From: Rhizohabitans arisaemae | Lineage (GTDB): Bacteria > Actinomycetota > Actinomycetes > Streptosporangiales > Streptosporangiaceae | Direction of reading: 5' to 3' | DNA: 64,000 nt | Assembly (NCBI RefSeq): GCF_025996515.1 | Contig: NZ_BLRH01000021.1 | Coordinates: 109,764-173,763, forward strand | Part shown: piece after piece, positions 35,701 to 44,600 of the stretch | Layout: every line of letters starts with the position of its first letter | How positions within the stretch are numbered: the first letter of the stretch is position 1 | Made by a program: the position numbers and the translations under genes | Notes under the pieces: model-generated | The model's database searches: none | Told to the model about the DNA's origin: nothing | What the model saw: only the letters and a program-made list of their open reading frames with translations

Positions 35701-36512
35701 TGGGCGAGTCCGGATCGTCCCCGGAAACCTCGGCCGGCACCGTCACCTTGTGGGATCTCGGGACGGGGACCTCCTCGGAACTCATCGGGCACACCGGAGC
35801 GGTACTCGACGTCGCCTTCAGTCCCGACGGCCGTACCCTGGCCACCGGCAGCGTGGACTCGACGGTGATCTTGTGGGATGTGGCCCGCCGCACCCGCCTG
35901 GCTGACCTCACCGGCCACAGCCGGCCCGTCAACGGTGTCGCCTTCAGTCCCGACGGCCACACCCTGGCCACGGGCGGCCACGACCACATCGTGATGCTCT
36001 GGGACGTGGCGACCCGCAGACCGCTGGCCGCGCCCCTGGCCGCCCACACCGCGTGGGTGAGAACGGTGGCCTTCAGTCCCGACGGCCGCACTCTGGCCAC
36101 CGCCGACGCCGACAAGACGGTGATCTTGTGGGATGTGGCCCGGCGCACTCGCCTCGCCGTGGTGACCGGTCACGCCGACGCCCTTACCACCGGCGTCGCC
36201 TTCCACCCCGGCGGCCGTACCCTCGCCTTCACCAGTGGCGACCACACCGTCACCTTGTGGGACGTCCGCCAGGGGAGACACACGGCTCGCCTCGTCGGTC
36301 ACACGGAACCCGTGCAGGCGATCGCCTTCAGTCCCGGTGGGCACACGCTGGCCACCGCCGGAGCCGACGGCGGCGTACTGCTGTGGAACACCGACCCCCA
36401 TGAGACGGCAAGCCGCATCTGCGGGGCTCTTGGTCGCGACCTAACCCCAGAGGAATGGCGACGCTACACCGAGCGGACGCCATATCGGACGACATGCGGC
36501 GCTCGGTGGTGA
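32730..36512 (+). CDS. nSTAND-type NTPase with HTH-like N-terminus and 14 WD40 repeats
   Basis: 1260 aa signalling protein. An Xre-like N-terminal region (residues ~8-75; RFAWELRRLRESAGNPGYRN) precedes an nSTAND1 NTPase with Walker A VFGTSGVGKSSLLRAG (~145) and Walker B LLIVVDQFEEVF (~232). A transmembrane helix (LALGLTLLLLVTAGTALVAV, ~552-571) follows, then 14 WD40 repeats of about 42 residues (SPDGRTLATAG...VILWDV), enough for two seven-blade propellers. ATG 32730 has GGAGG upstream. Such proteins are thought to act as switch-like scaffolds; partner unknown. The repeats are very similar in DNA, which favours repeat-number change. Confidence 0.92.
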   Translation: MPRPERPVDPGEGAVQRFAWELRRLRESAGNPGYRNLAGRVHYSASTLAQAARGEKLPSLVVTLAYVQACGGDSTEWEARWRQAAEAVEDARLLSPGAGDDADGRGPYLGLAAFQAEDAESFHGRERMVDELVARLARQRFLAVFGTSGVGKSSLLRAGLIPRARACDPEGGGGWRTVLMTPGAHPLREYAAQVAAASGRSPDETHDALLTDPSGLPDLTEQPSPYRSQPAPLLIVVDQFEEVFTLCHDAHERGRFIAALLAGAQTTGGRTHVVLGVRADFYAHCADHLDLAAALTDAQILLAPMTTEELRQAVTQPARSAGCSVEGALLAAIVADAVGQPGALPLVSHALVETWRRRRGHTLTLAGYQEAGGIQGALVKTAETLYADLSPARQSRAKDMFIRLTALGEGTDDTARRIAQDELEVEEPDTRALLGMFAGARLITLGDNTVEVAHEALIRGWPRLHRWLTADREALRVRRRLTEAAQAWAALGHDPGALYRGARLAVVREWADEGRRDALNRLERDFLDASIRREKAGRARVVRRSRQLRYLALGLTLLLLVTAGTALVAVQQWREAEGAHRIALSRQLAAQTLTVADSEPGTAMLLAAHAFAVAPTVEARGALLSVSTLQAHQGTLTGHIGAVSQVLFSPDGRTLFSVGRDRAVAVWDVRRRTRLAVLHGHDTWLKAAALSPDGGLLATGGEDGHLVLWDTAGQARVATLAGHTQQIREITFSPDGRTLATAGDDRAVILWDALRHTRLATLNGHTGKVRGVAFSPDGRTLATAGDDKRVVLWDLTRRVRTAVLTGHAHTAGAVAFSPDGRTLASAGGNTTVILWDVGRRARLTTFSHRRPGEVITLKFSPDGRTLATSGHDPAILLWDVERRALRGRLSGHKINVYTLDFDPRTSMLASAGEDGAVLLWNTAQASPAGHATRVNDVAFSPDGGLLAAADAHRTSVWETRSRTLHAIRTDPAKDVYALAFSPDGRTLAMAMGESGSSPETSAGTVTLWDLGTGTSSELIGHTGAVLDVAFSPDGRTLATGSVDSTVILWDVARRTRLADLTGHSRPVNGVAFSPDGHTLATGGHDHIVMLWDVATRRPLAAPLAAHTAWVRTVAFSPDGRTLATADADKTVILWDVARRTRLAVVTGHADALTTGVAFHPGGRTLAFTSGDHTVTLWDVRQGRHTARLVGHTEPVQAIAFSPGGHTLATAGADGGVLLWNTDPHETASRICGALGRDLTPEEWRRYTERTPYRTTCGARW

Positions 36513-36606
36513 ATGGCAAGGCTGTGTCAAGCCGGCCCGGCCATGCTGCCGGGAAACGTACTCGTGGTGCCGTGAGTTGTCGCGTGGCCCTCGGGAGGGG
36601 AAAATC

Positions 36607-39585
36607 ATGCAATTCTCCATCCTCGGCCCGGTCAGAGTGCAGGGAAACGGCAGGACAAGCGCTCTTGGCCGGTCTCAGCGGCGTGGATTGCTGGGCTTCC
36701 TGCTGCTCAACGCCGAACGGGTGGTCACATTGGATGCGGTGATCGACGCCCTGTGGGGCGGTGCACCCCCGCCTTCGGCCCGCTCCCAGGTCTACTCGGC
36801 CATATATGCGATCCGCAGCGAGCTGGGAAACCTCGGCATCGAGGGAGTGACATCGGTTCGGGGCGGCTACATGCTGAAGGCCGGGCTCGAGGATTTGGAC
36901 CTGGCCAGGTTCGAGGCCTGCGAGAGGCAGGCGCGGTCGCAGCAGGATCCGGAGAACGTCGTCCGGTTGCTCCGCCGGGGTCTTGGACTGTGGAACGGCC
37001 CCGCGCTGAGCGATGCCTCGGGGGCATACGTTGAGTCGGTCCGGACCCACCTGGAGGAGAAGCGACTCGCCGGCGTGGAGACGCTGATCGACGCCGAGCT
37101 CGCCTTGGGTCGGCACGCCCTGGTGGTCAGTGAGTTTCAGGGGCTGGTGAGCAGCCATCCGCTGCGGGAACGGTTGCACACGCAACTCATGGTGGCGCTC
37201 TACCGGAGCGGACGCCAGGTCGACGCCCTCGACCTGGCTCGTGACATGCGCCATCGGCTTGTCGAAGAGCACGGCCTGGACCCCGGTCACACGGTGGTCG
37301 CGCTGGAGCAGGCCATCCTGCGAGGCGAGCCGTCCCTGAACCTCTCGGCGCCCCGGTACGTGGCGGCCACCGGGAGAGCGCCTCTGCGCGATGCCCCGGC
37401 TCAGCTTCCGGGGAACTTCGCCGATTTCACCGGCCGTGATGAGGAACTCGCGGCCGCGGTGCGGACCTTGACCGGCGAGCCGAAGGCGGCACCACCGATC
37501 TGCGTGGTCGCCGGCCCTCCGGGGGTTGGGAAGACCGCCCTGGCCGTCCACATCGGGCACCGGCTCGTCGAGAGCTACCCGGACTGCCAGCTCTTCGTCG
37601 ACCTGTGTGGCGTGGACAGCCGGTCGGCGAACCCCGCGGACGTGCTCGCCGGGTTCCTGCGCGCGCTGGGCGTGGACCCCGGCGCCATCCCGGAGAGTTC
37701 CGACGAGCGCTCCGCGCTCTACCGGACCCTGCTCGCCGACCGGCGCTCGCTGGTGGTGCTCGACAACGCGATGGACGAGAACCAGGTGCGGCCTCTGCTG
37801 CCTGGCGCCGCCACCTGCGCCGTACTGGTGACCAGCCGCAGGCGGCTCACCGGTCTCGGCGCCCAGGCGCTGCTCGTGCTGCGGCCGTTCGACGGCGAGG
37901 AGTCGGTCACGTTGCTGAGCCGGATCGTCGGAGCGGAGCGCGTCGCGGCGGAGGACACCGGAACCCACGAGGTGGCACGGCTCTGCGGCGGGATGCCGCT
38001 CGCGCTGCGCATCGCCGGGGCACGTCTCGTCGCGCGGCCACACCGCGGAATCGGGGAACTGGCCGAGCGGCTCGCCGACGAGCACCGCCGCCTCGACGAG
38101 CTCTCCTATTCCGGTCTCGCCGTCCGGGCCAGCCTTGACCTGAGCTACCACGGTTTGAGCGGGCCGGAGCGGCGGCTGCTCCGGCGGCTCGCCGTACTCG
38201 ACGTCACCCAGGCCGCATCGTGGCTGGCCGTCGCGGTCAGCGGTGAGAAGCGGGCCGATGCCGAGGAGATGCTGGAGAGCCTTGCGGACATCCACCTCGT
38301 GCAGGTCTCCGGCGTCGATCGCACCGGCCAGGTCCGGTACGGCATGCACGATCTCGTGCGGGCCTACTGCCGGGAGCGGATGGCCGAGGAGGAGACCGCC
38401 GCCGACACGGTGTCCGCGGTCGTATCGGCCGCCCGGCATCTGCTCCGGCTGGCCGGTGAGGCGCGAGTCGCCAGCCGGGGCCGCGATTACGCGGTCCGTC
38501 TCGCCGAGGAGCCGGAAGCCGAGGTGGACCAGGAGAGCGTCGGCCACGCCACGCGTCACGCGGTGACCTGGCTGGAGGTCGAGCGGGAGACCCTTTCCGG
38601 CATCGTCGGGCAGGCATCGGCGTTGGGGCTTTTCGGGGAGTGCTGGCGGGTCGCCTTGATGGCGAGCTGGCTTTATGACGTCCAGAGCTACAGGGGGGAG
38701 TACCAGGCGATGCTCTCGATCGCCCGGGCGGCGGCTCTGCAGGCGGGTGACCGGCGTGCCGAGGCATTCGTCATGGTGCTCTGCAGTGAGGTGAGCGCCT
38801 TTCGCCTGGGCTCCCTGGACGAGGCCGAGCCCATGCTCAGGCAAGCTGAGAAGATCTTCCTGGAGCTGGGTGACGACTACGGTGCGGCCGACACCGGGCG
38901 GGTCCTAGGAAGGCTCGAGCGCATACGAGGCGAGCACGCCAACGCCCTGCGGCGCTATCGATGGATGCGCGACGTCTTCCATGCGGTGGGGGATCATGTC
39001 AGCGAGAGTCTGGCCCTGCGCTTCATCGGCCAGATCCATCTGGCCGAGCGTCGCCCCGGGGAGGCTCTGCCGTACATGGAGGAGGCTCTCCTGCTGGCGG
39101 CGAAAGGCCCAGGCGACTGGCATCGGCTGATGGTGCTGGTCTGGCTCGCCGAGACCTACCGCAAGCTCGGGAGACCGGACGAGGCGCGAACGGGTTTCCT
39201 TGCGGTCGCCCAAACGGTCGAGCAGGTGAACGATCTTTCGGGAGCGGCCTATGCCCGGCTTGGCCTGGCACAGGTGGCGATCGATGTCGGCGACCGCCAA
39301 GAGGCCCGCTCTCAGCTCGCCCTCGCGGCCGGCCACGCCGTCGACTGCGGAATCATGTACGCGACCTGTGACGTCGGTGTGGCCGTCGCCAGAGCGCGCC
39401 TGCGCCTCGGAGATTTCGCCGAAACAGCCGAGATGATCGAACGTGTCCTGCCGTTGATCGCCCAGATGCCCTCTTTCCCTGCGCCGGCCGAGGCCATGGA
39501 GCTGCTGGCGACAGCCCGTGAGCGGCTGGGCGATGCCGATGGCGCCGCCGAGGTTCGTGCCGAGATTGCGCGGTCCTGCCGGTAA
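36607..39585 (+). CDS. AfsR-like regulator (SARP-BTAD-NB-ARC-TPR)
   Basis: 992 aa. Residues 1-95 are the OmpR-type DNA-binding domain (MQFSILGPVRVQGNG; RSQRRGLLGFLLLNAERVVT), ~96-240 BTAD, ~285-560 an NB-ARC ATPase with Walker A VAGPPGVGKTALAVH (~303), Walker B-like SLVVLDNAMDE and GLPL-like CGGMPLALRIAG. From ~640 it is TPR-like helices (YGAADTGRVLGRLERIRGEH; LAETYRKLGRPDEARTGFLA). AfsR-type proteins integrate signals and activate secondary metabolism. Start ATG has GGGAGGGG upstream. Lies 94 bases after the WD40 gene, so possibly co-transcribed. Confidence 0.93.
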   Translation: MQFSILGPVRVQGNGRTSALGRSQRRGLLGFLLLNAERVVTLDAVIDALWGGAPPPSARSQVYSAIYAIRSELGNLGIEGVTSVRGGYMLKAGLEDLDLARFEACERQARSQQDPENVVRLLRRGLGLWNGPALSDASGAYVESVRTHLEEKRLAGVETLIDAELALGRHALVVSEFQGLVSSHPLRERLHTQLMVALYRSGRQVDALDLARDMRHRLVEEHGLDPGHTVVALEQAILRGEPSLNLSAPRYVAATGRAPLRDAPAQLPGNFADFTGRDEELAAAVRTLTGEPKAAPPICVVAGPPGVGKTALAVHIGHRLVESYPDCQLFVDLCGVDSRSANPADVLAGFLRALGVDPGAIPESSDERSALYRTLLADRRSLVVLDNAMDENQVRPLLPGAATCAVLVTSRRRLTGLGAQALLVLRPFDGEESVTLLSRIVGAERVAAEDTGTHEVARLCGGMPLALRIAGARLVARPHRGIGELAERLADEHRRLDELSYSGLAVRASLDLSYHGLSGPERRLLRRLAVLDVTQAASWLAVAVSGEKRADAEEMLESLADIHLVQVSGVDRTGQVRYGMHDLVRAYCRERMAEEETAADTVSAVVSAARHLLRLAGEARVASRGRDYAVRLAEEPEAEVDQESVGHATRHAVTWLEVERETLSGIVGQASALGLFGECWRVALMASWLYDVQSYRGEYQAMLSIARAAALQAGDRRAEAFVMVLCSEVSAFRLGSLDEAEPMLRQAEKIFLELGDDYGAADTGRVLGRLERIRGEHANALRRYRWMRDVFHAVGDHVSESLALRFIGQIHLAERRPGEALPYMEEALLLAAKGPGDWHRLMVLVWLAETYRKLGRPDEARTGFLAVAQTVEQVNDLSGAAYARLGLAQVAIDVGDRQEARSQLALAAGHAVDCGIMYATCDVGVAVARARLRLGDFAETAEMIERVLPLIAQMPSFPAPAEAMELLATARERLGDADGAAEVRAEIARSCR

Positions 39586-39757
39586 CGCAGCCACGGCGTG
39601 TAGATCGCGTATAGCCCGCGTATCAACCCAAGCTGGCAGAAATTAGGAAGTCACGGTACGACCCAGCAGGTGACGGATGATCAAGTGCTGCACCACCCCA
39701 GATCCACGTCGCCCCGATCCACGTCCTGTACCTGCCCACCCAACGGGGAGACATGAC

Positions 39758-40819
39758 ATGGCACTATGCGCCACAGGCACTCTGACGATCGTCTTCACCT
39801 CCGAAGACCTCGCGCTTACCCGGCTCGCCACACGGACCGATCTGCTGTGGGAGATGGTCGGCAGCCTGCATCGCCTGCAAACCCGCGACGGCGACAGACC
39901 CACCGCCACCTGGCGCAGGCAAGCCCATACCCGCCTCACCGAAGACGGCCTGCTGACCTCCGTGCGCACGTTGCTTCTGCCACTCGTTCCCCGGGGCCCG
40001 TACTTCCCTGATTTCCTCACCCCGATCGAAGCCCAACTCGGCAACGAGCACGCCCTCCAGGCGCTTGCCGACACACCCGGCAAGCGTGTCCGGGATGACG
40101 TGGAGCGCCTGCGCCGCAGCACCGGCCTCCCCTCCACCGCCCTGGACGATCTCGCACGCGGCACCCCGCACACCATCCGGGGACTTGGACAGCTCGCGGA
40201 CGCCTACTGCCAGGCCGTGCTCACCCCCCACTGGGCGACGATCGACCGTGTCCTCTCCGAAGAGCGCACCCTGCGACTCCGTCATCTCCTCACCGGCGGC
40301 GCCGAGCACATGCTCGCCCATCTGCCACCGCCGATGCGCTGGATACCACCCGTCCTCGAGGTCGGCTACCCGGCGGGAATCACCCGTGAGATCCGGCTCC
40401 GCGGGCGCGGCCTGACACTGATCCCGTCCTACTTCTGCCGGGCCAACCCGGTCGCCCTGGTGGACCCGGCCCTCCCTCCTGTACTGACCTACCCCGTCCC
40501 CCGCCGGGCCGCGCAGAACGCCACCGGAGGCAATGCTCTGATCGCGCTGCTGGGCCGGACCCGAGCCGAGGTCCTCGGCTCCATCGACCGGGCACCAGGC
40601 TGCACCACCACCGAACTGGCCGGCAGTATCGGCGTCTCGTTGCCCACCGCCAGCGAGCACACGCACGTACTCCGCCAAGCCAACCTGATCGCCAGCGTCC
40701 GCCAAGCCAACCTGATGCTCCACTACACGACCCGATTGGGTGCCGAGCTTCTCATCGGCTCACCTCGTGCGGCAGAGACGCGTTCGCAGGGGCGGGCGCC
40801 GGTCTCACGGCTCAGGTGA
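39758..40819 (+). CDS. ArsR-type regulator with DUF5937-like N-terminal domain
   Basis: 353 aa. The N-terminus (LTIVFTSEDLALTRLATRTD; LLWEMVGSLHRLQ) fits the DUF5937 group of long ArsR-like regulators, and the C-terminal ~80 residues contain a wHTH: LGRTRAEVLGSIDRAPGCTT then GVSLPTASEHTHVLRQANLI. The ATG at 39758 has GGGGAG 7 bases upstream; an in-frame ATG at 39677 has no SD. The regulated genes are unknown. Confidence 0.83.
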   Translation: MALCATGTLTIVFTSEDLALTRLATRTDLLWEMVGSLHRLQTRDGDRPTATWRRQAHTRLTEDGLLTSVRTLLLPLVPRGPYFPDFLTPIEAQLGNEHALQALADTPGKRVRDDVERLRRSTGLPSTALDDLARGTPHTIRGLGQLADAYCQAVLTPHWATIDRVLSEERTLRLRHLLTGGAEHMLAHLPPPMRWIPPVLEVGYPAGITREIRLRGRGLTLIPSYFCRANPVALVDPALPPVLTYPVPRRAAQNATGGNALIALLGRTRAEVLGSIDRAPGCTTTELAGSIGVSLPTASEHTHVLRQANLIASVRQANLMLHYTTRLGAELLIGSPRAAETRSQGRAPVSRLR

Positions 40820-41134
40820 CATTCCGAGTGCCGTCCTGGTTGCTGGGCCCGTGGTGACGCCGGCCATGGCCGTCGCCGATTGCGCGCTGTGCACGCCTTA
40901 CCGACCGTCATGCGCCTAATCCCGAGCAGGCACCGTTGCACGAGCCAAGCCGGCGGCACGCTGCCACACAGGAGCAGCCGGGTGGGTCACGGGTCGCCGG
41001 ACCATTCCGGGCTTGAACGGGTGAGCAGGGAGGTTGGGGGACTCGGGGCTTTCCGTGGCCGGTCGAGGGGGAGGAAGAGCCGGGGGAGTCCGTCGGGTCT
41101 GGTGCTCACCTCGGCGTCCACCCGGTAGGCGGTC
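40820..41134. other. Intergenic region, nothing clear
   Basis: About 315 bases between the ArsR-type gene and the MFS-tail remnant. No frame with convincing protein character and no hairpin noted. Confidence 0.35.
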
Positions 41135-41274
41135 CGGAGCAGCTCACCGGTGATCACATCGGTGACCGGCCCGCCGGGGTGGGCCCGGCCTTCGTGCTGC
41201 TTGGCCTGCTTGTGGCGATCCCCGGCGGTTTGTGGCTGTGTCTTCCCCTGGCGGGATCACGGCGGGACCGATGA
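41135..41274 (+). pseudogene. Possible 3' remnant of a transporter gene
   Basis: One plus-strand frame ends with a hydrophobic helix and basic tail, VGPAFVLLGLLVAIPGGLWL then RRDR and stop at 41274, typical of the last helix of an MFS-type transporter. Upstream in frame there is only a short stretch (QLTGDHIGDRPAGVG). If real, it is what remains of a deleted gene on the strand opposite the next MFS gene. Confidence 0.3.
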
Positions 41275-41382
41275 GTCGGCCGCCGACGCAGGGGGCCTCC
41301 CCGGTGTTCCCGCGAGTGGTCTCACGATCGGTGGGCCCGGCGGGTTCGCCGGGCCCGCCGGGCCGCCGTTCGACGGGCGGGT

Positions 41383-42849
41383 TCAGGAGCCGGCGGAGCG
41401 CTGCCGCCGGATGGTCAGCGCGATGAGGATCGCGCCCGCCGCGAAGATCATGCCGGTGGTGAAGGCCTGTGCCAGCCCCTCCGCCATGATGTGGACGCCT
41501 TGCATCGGGCCCGCCGGGGCGGTGGCGGCGGCGTTCTGGCTGCCCGTCGTGAAGACCGTCACCAGGATCGCCAGGCCGAGCGAGGCGCCCACGTTCTGCA
41601 GGACCTGCAGGGTGCCCGAGGTCACCCCCGAGTCCTGCGGCGGGACGCTCGTCATGATGGCGATGTTGAGCGCGAGGAACGCGGCCCCGGAACCGATGCC
41701 GATCAGTGCCATCGGCCCGGCCAGGTCGGGGAAGTAGGTACTGTCGGCGGAGATGCGGGTGAGCCAGCCGACGCCCCCGGCGACCAGGAGCGTCCCCGCC
41801 AGGGTGACCGGCCTGGCGCCCAGCCCCACGGTGAGCCTCGGCGTCACCGTCGAGGCCGCGATGAACCCCAGGGCGAACGGCAGGAAGGCGAAGCCCGTGG
41901 CGATCGGGCTGAACTTCAGCGCGGTCTGCAGGAACTGGGTGAGGAAGAAGAACATGCTGCCCATCGTGGCGGGGATCAGCAGCATGCCGAGGAATCCCGC
42001 CGCTCGGCCCCGGTCGGTGAACAGCCGCAACGGCATGATGGGCTGCTTCGTCCGGGCCTCGATGACGACGAACAGCACCAGCAGGAGCACCGCGCAGGTG
42101 AAGGCCGTCAGGGTGAGCGGGTCGTCCCACCCGCTGCCCGACGTGCGGATCACCGCGTAGACCAGGGAGGCGACGCCCAGCGTCGAGGTGAGCGCGCCCG
42201 CGACGTCCAGCCGGCCGGGCCGTGCGGGGGAGGCGGGGACGAATCGCGGCGTCAGCAGGACGGTGAAGATCCCCAGCGGCACGTTGATGAACAGGACCCA
42301 GCGCCAGGAGAGCAGGTCGGTCAGCACCCCGCCGAGGATGAGGCCGATGGCGATGCCGGAGCCGGAGACGGCGGAGAAGAGGCTGAGCGCGCGGTTGCGC
42401 TCGGGGCCTTCCCGGAAGCCGGTCACGATGAGGGCGAGGACGCTGGGGGCGGCGAAGGCCGCGCCGACGGCCTGCAGCACCCGGGCCGTGATCAGCCATC
42501 CGGCCGAGAGCGCGAATCCGGCCGCCAGGGAGGCGACCGCGAAGAGCAGGACACCGGCGGTGAACACCCGGCGCCGTCCGAACACGTCGCCGGCGCGCCC
42601 GCCGAGCAGCAGCAGGCCGCCGAACGCGAGGGCGTAGGCGCTCGGCACCCAGGACAGCCCTTCGGGCGTGAAGTTGAGATCACGGCCGATGTCGGGCAGT
42701 GCGATGGTGACGAACATGGAGTCGAGGACGAACATCAGCTGGGCGGTGAGGATGAGGCCGAGGGCGAGGCCGGGACGACGGCGCCGGGCCGGGCCGGGAG
42801 ACTCCGCGGTGGATAGGGGGTCGGTGCTGGAGGCGATCTGTTCTGTCAT
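41383..42849 (-). CDS. MFS exporter, DHA2 (EmrB/QacA) family
   Basis: 488 aa, about 14 hydrophobic helices. MFS motif A is GGRAGDVFGRRRVF and motif C-like is AVSGSGIAIGLILGGVLTDL. N-terminal LDSMFVTIALPDIGRDL is typical of DHA2 drug/H+ antiporters (QacA-like). Last gene of the minus-strand methyltransferase/FHA block, and a likely exporter or self-resistance pump for the cluster product. Confidence 0.93.
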   Translation of the reverse strand: MTEQIASSTDPLSTAESPGPARRRRPGLALGLILTAQLMFVLDSMFVTIALPDIGRDLNFTPEGLSWVPSAYALAFGGLLLLGGRAGDVFGRRRVFTAGVLLFAVASLAAGFALSAGWLITARVLQAVGAAFAAPSVLALIVTGFREGPERNRALSLFSAVSGSGIAIGLILGGVLTDLLSWRWVLFINVPLGIFTVLLTPRFVPASPARPGRLDVAGALTSTLGVASLVYAVIRTSGSGWDDPLTLTAFTCAVLLLVLFVVIEARTKQPIMPLRLFTDRGRAAGFLGMLLIPATMGSMFFFLTQFLQTALKFSPIATGFAFLPFALGFIAASTVTPRLTVGLGARPVTLAGTLLVAGGVGWLTRISADSTYFPDLAGPMALIGIGSGAAFLALNIAIMTSVPPQDSGVTSGTLQVLQNVGASLGLAILVTVFTTGSQNAAATAPAGPMQGVHIMAEGLAQAFTTGMIFAAGAILIALTIRRQRSAGS

Positions 42850-42889
42850 GGCGAACCCTTAGGCGGCTGCGTGTCGATCTCCGATGGCG

Positions 42890-42923
42890 GGCGATCGCCC
42901 CGGCGCGTGCCGGGGCGATCGCC
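42890..42923. terminator. Perfect 15-bp hairpin between methyltransferase and MFS genes
   Basis: GGCGATCGCCCCGGC (42890-42904) pairs with 42909-42923; loop GCGT. It lies just after the methyltransferase stop (42941, minus strand) and before the MFS start, so it may attenuate transcription into the exporter gene. Confidence 0.7.
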
Positions 42924-42940
42924 GGGGGTTCCCAGGCTGG

Positions 42941-43786
42941 TCAGGCGGAAGGGCGGCGGGCGACGGCGACGACGTAGCCCGTCTCCTCCATCGCGCCGAA
43001 GGCCAGGGCCGACCGGGCCATCAGCTCGGTGCGCTGCGGGGAGAGACCGACACTGCTTTCAAGATCGTCGGCGGCGTCCCGGAATCCCTTGGCCACCGCG
43101 GCCATCGTCCTGCTGAAGACGTGCTCACCGATCTCCATGAGCTCCACGACCTCCAGACCCGCCTGGCCGATCAGCTCCGGCAAGCTCTCGATCGGCGGAT
43201 AGGAGGCGTTGAAGGTCCGGTAGTAGTTGTCGAGGAACTCCCGCTTCTCCCCGGTGGTCGGCACAAGCTCGACGCAGATCGTGAAGACCAGGCGCGCGCC
43301 GGGCCGCAGCACCCGGGCGATCTCGCGCAGCACCTGGGCGCGGTCGGGGACGTGCGGCAGCGACTCGACCGCCCACACGCCGTCGAACGACTCCTCCGGA
43401 TAGTCCAGCTCCATCGCGTCCGCGTGCCGGATGACGATGCTGTCGTCCAAGCCCTCCTCGCGGACCCGGGCGACGGCCTTCTCGACCTGGTGGATGCCGA
43501 GGTCGATGCCTTCGATCTCCACCTGCCTGACCCGCGCGAGCCGTACGGCGGGACGCCCGGTGCCGCAGCCGACGTCGAGCACCCGCCCGCCGGGCCGTAC
43601 GTCGAGCTTGGCGATGAGCAGGTCGGTCAGCCGGTCCGTGGCGGCCTGCATCGAGTCGTCGTCGCCCGCGCCGGCCCAGTAGCCGACGTGCAGGTTGTCG
43701 CCGAGGATGACCTCGGAGACGTCGGTGAGCTGCTCGTACTGCCTGATGATGGCCTCGTAGTCGGCGGACTGCTCCTGAACGGACAT
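42941..43786 (-). CDS. SAM-dependent methyltransferase (class I) 1
   Basis: 281 aa. The SAM motif I is GGRVLDVGCGTGRPAVRLA, with IEGIDLGIHQVEKA next and DAMELDYPEESFDGVWAVES as motif II/III; the N-terminus (GDNLHVGYWAG) resembles small-molecule methyltransferases of the gamma-tocopherol/rebeccamycin O-MT kind. ATG 43786 has GGGGAG upstream. First of three adjacent, mutually distinct methyltransferase genes. Substrate unknown; tailoring of the NRPS/PKS product is the simplest idea. Confidence 0.9.
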   Translation of the reverse strand: MSVQEQSADYEAIIRQYEQLTDVSEVILGDNLHVGYWAGAGDDDSMQAATDRLTDLLIAKLDVRPGGRVLDVGCGTGRPAVRLARVRQVEIEGIDLGIHQVEKAVARVREEGLDDSIVIRHADAMELDYPEESFDGVWAVESLPHVPDRAQVLREIARVLRPGARLVFTICVELVPTTGEKREFLDNYYRTFNASYPPIESLPELIGQAGLEVVELMEIGEHVFSRTMAAVAKGFRDAADDLESSVGLSPQRTELMARSALAFGAMEETGYVVAVARRPSA

Positions 43787-43864
43787 GGATTCTCCCCGTG
43801 GTGGAAGGTGTGTCGTGGTCGGTGGTGCGGGACGGTCCGGCTGAAGGGTGGGCTTCATCCGGGG

Positions 43865-44587
43865 TCAGATCGGTTCGTAGAACGAGATGTGCGCGCGGCT
43901 GTCGGCGACGTACGGCGCGGTGCGCGCCCAGTTTCCCCAGCGTTCGCGCAGGCGCAGGCCCGCCTGATTCGCCATCAGGTCGAACTCGGCGGGCGAGGTG
44001 AGGCGCAACGCCACCGGGTTGAGCCGGACGCCGTCGTTGCGCAGGATCACGTGCTGGGCCCGGTAGTGCTGGCCGACGGGGTCGTACTCGGAGGCGACGA
44101 GGTGCAGCTCGTCGGTGCTGATGTGCGCCACCTGGAGTCCGCCTCCGGTGAAGACGGCGGGGTTGGCCTCCTCGATGGCCAGGACGCCGCCCGGTTCGAG
44201 GTGCTCGCGGACTTTGATCAGGCAGCGGAGCTGGTCGCCCGGGTCGGAGAGCTGTAGCAGCGAGTTGACCGCGAACACCACCGAGAACCGCCCTTGCACC
44301 GGCAGTTCGCTGAAGTCGCCTCGGACCGCCTCGACGAGGCCGCCCGGATCCTTCTCCCGGAGTCTGGCGAGCATGGCGGGGGAGACGTCGACCCCGGTCA
44401 CCTTGAGCCCGGCCTTGGCCAGCGGCAGGGCGACCCGCCCGGTGCCGACCCCGAGTTCCAGGACCGCCCCGCCCATGGCGAGGCCCTCCACGGCGTCGAT
44501 GGTCTCCCGGGGCTCCCAGGCGCTGTGCATCCAGTCGTACATGTCGGCGATGCGCTCGCCGTACGTCGACTTCTCGTAGTTCAGCAT
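43865..44587 (-). CDS. SAM-dependent methyltransferase (class I) 2
   Basis: 240 aa. Motif I AVLELGVGTGRVALPLAKAG, then VTGVDVSPAMLARLREKDPG and VRGDFSELPVQGRFSVVFAV. The N-terminus (YGERIADMYDWMHSAWEP) is typical of the small Methyltransf_25 group. Only 13 bases separate it from the upstream methyltransferase gene, so they form one operon. Differs in length and sequence from its neighbours: not a tandem duplicate. Confidence 0.9.
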   Translation of the reverse strand: MLNYEKSTYGERIADMYDWMHSAWEPRETIDAVEGLAMGGAVLELGVGTGRVALPLAKAGLKVTGVDVSPAMLARLREKDPGGLVEAVRGDFSELPVQGRFSVVFAVNSLLQLSDPGDQLRCLIKVREHLEPGGVLAIEEANPAVFTGGGLQVAHISTDELHLVASEYDPVGQHYRAQHVILRNDGVRLNPVALRLTSPAEFDLMANQAGLRLRERWGNWARTAPYVADSRAHISFYEPI

Positions 44588-44600
44588 CGGGAACCCTCTC

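Noticed and set aside
36328..38844. 838-codon minus-strand frame opposite the AfsR-like gene
   Set aside because: No domain signal; the plus strand has SARP, NB-ARC and TPR motifs and a good SD.
41144..42499. 451-codon minus-strand frame overlapping the MFS gene
   Set aside because: Arg/Pro-rich shadow in another frame of the intact DHA2 transporter gene.
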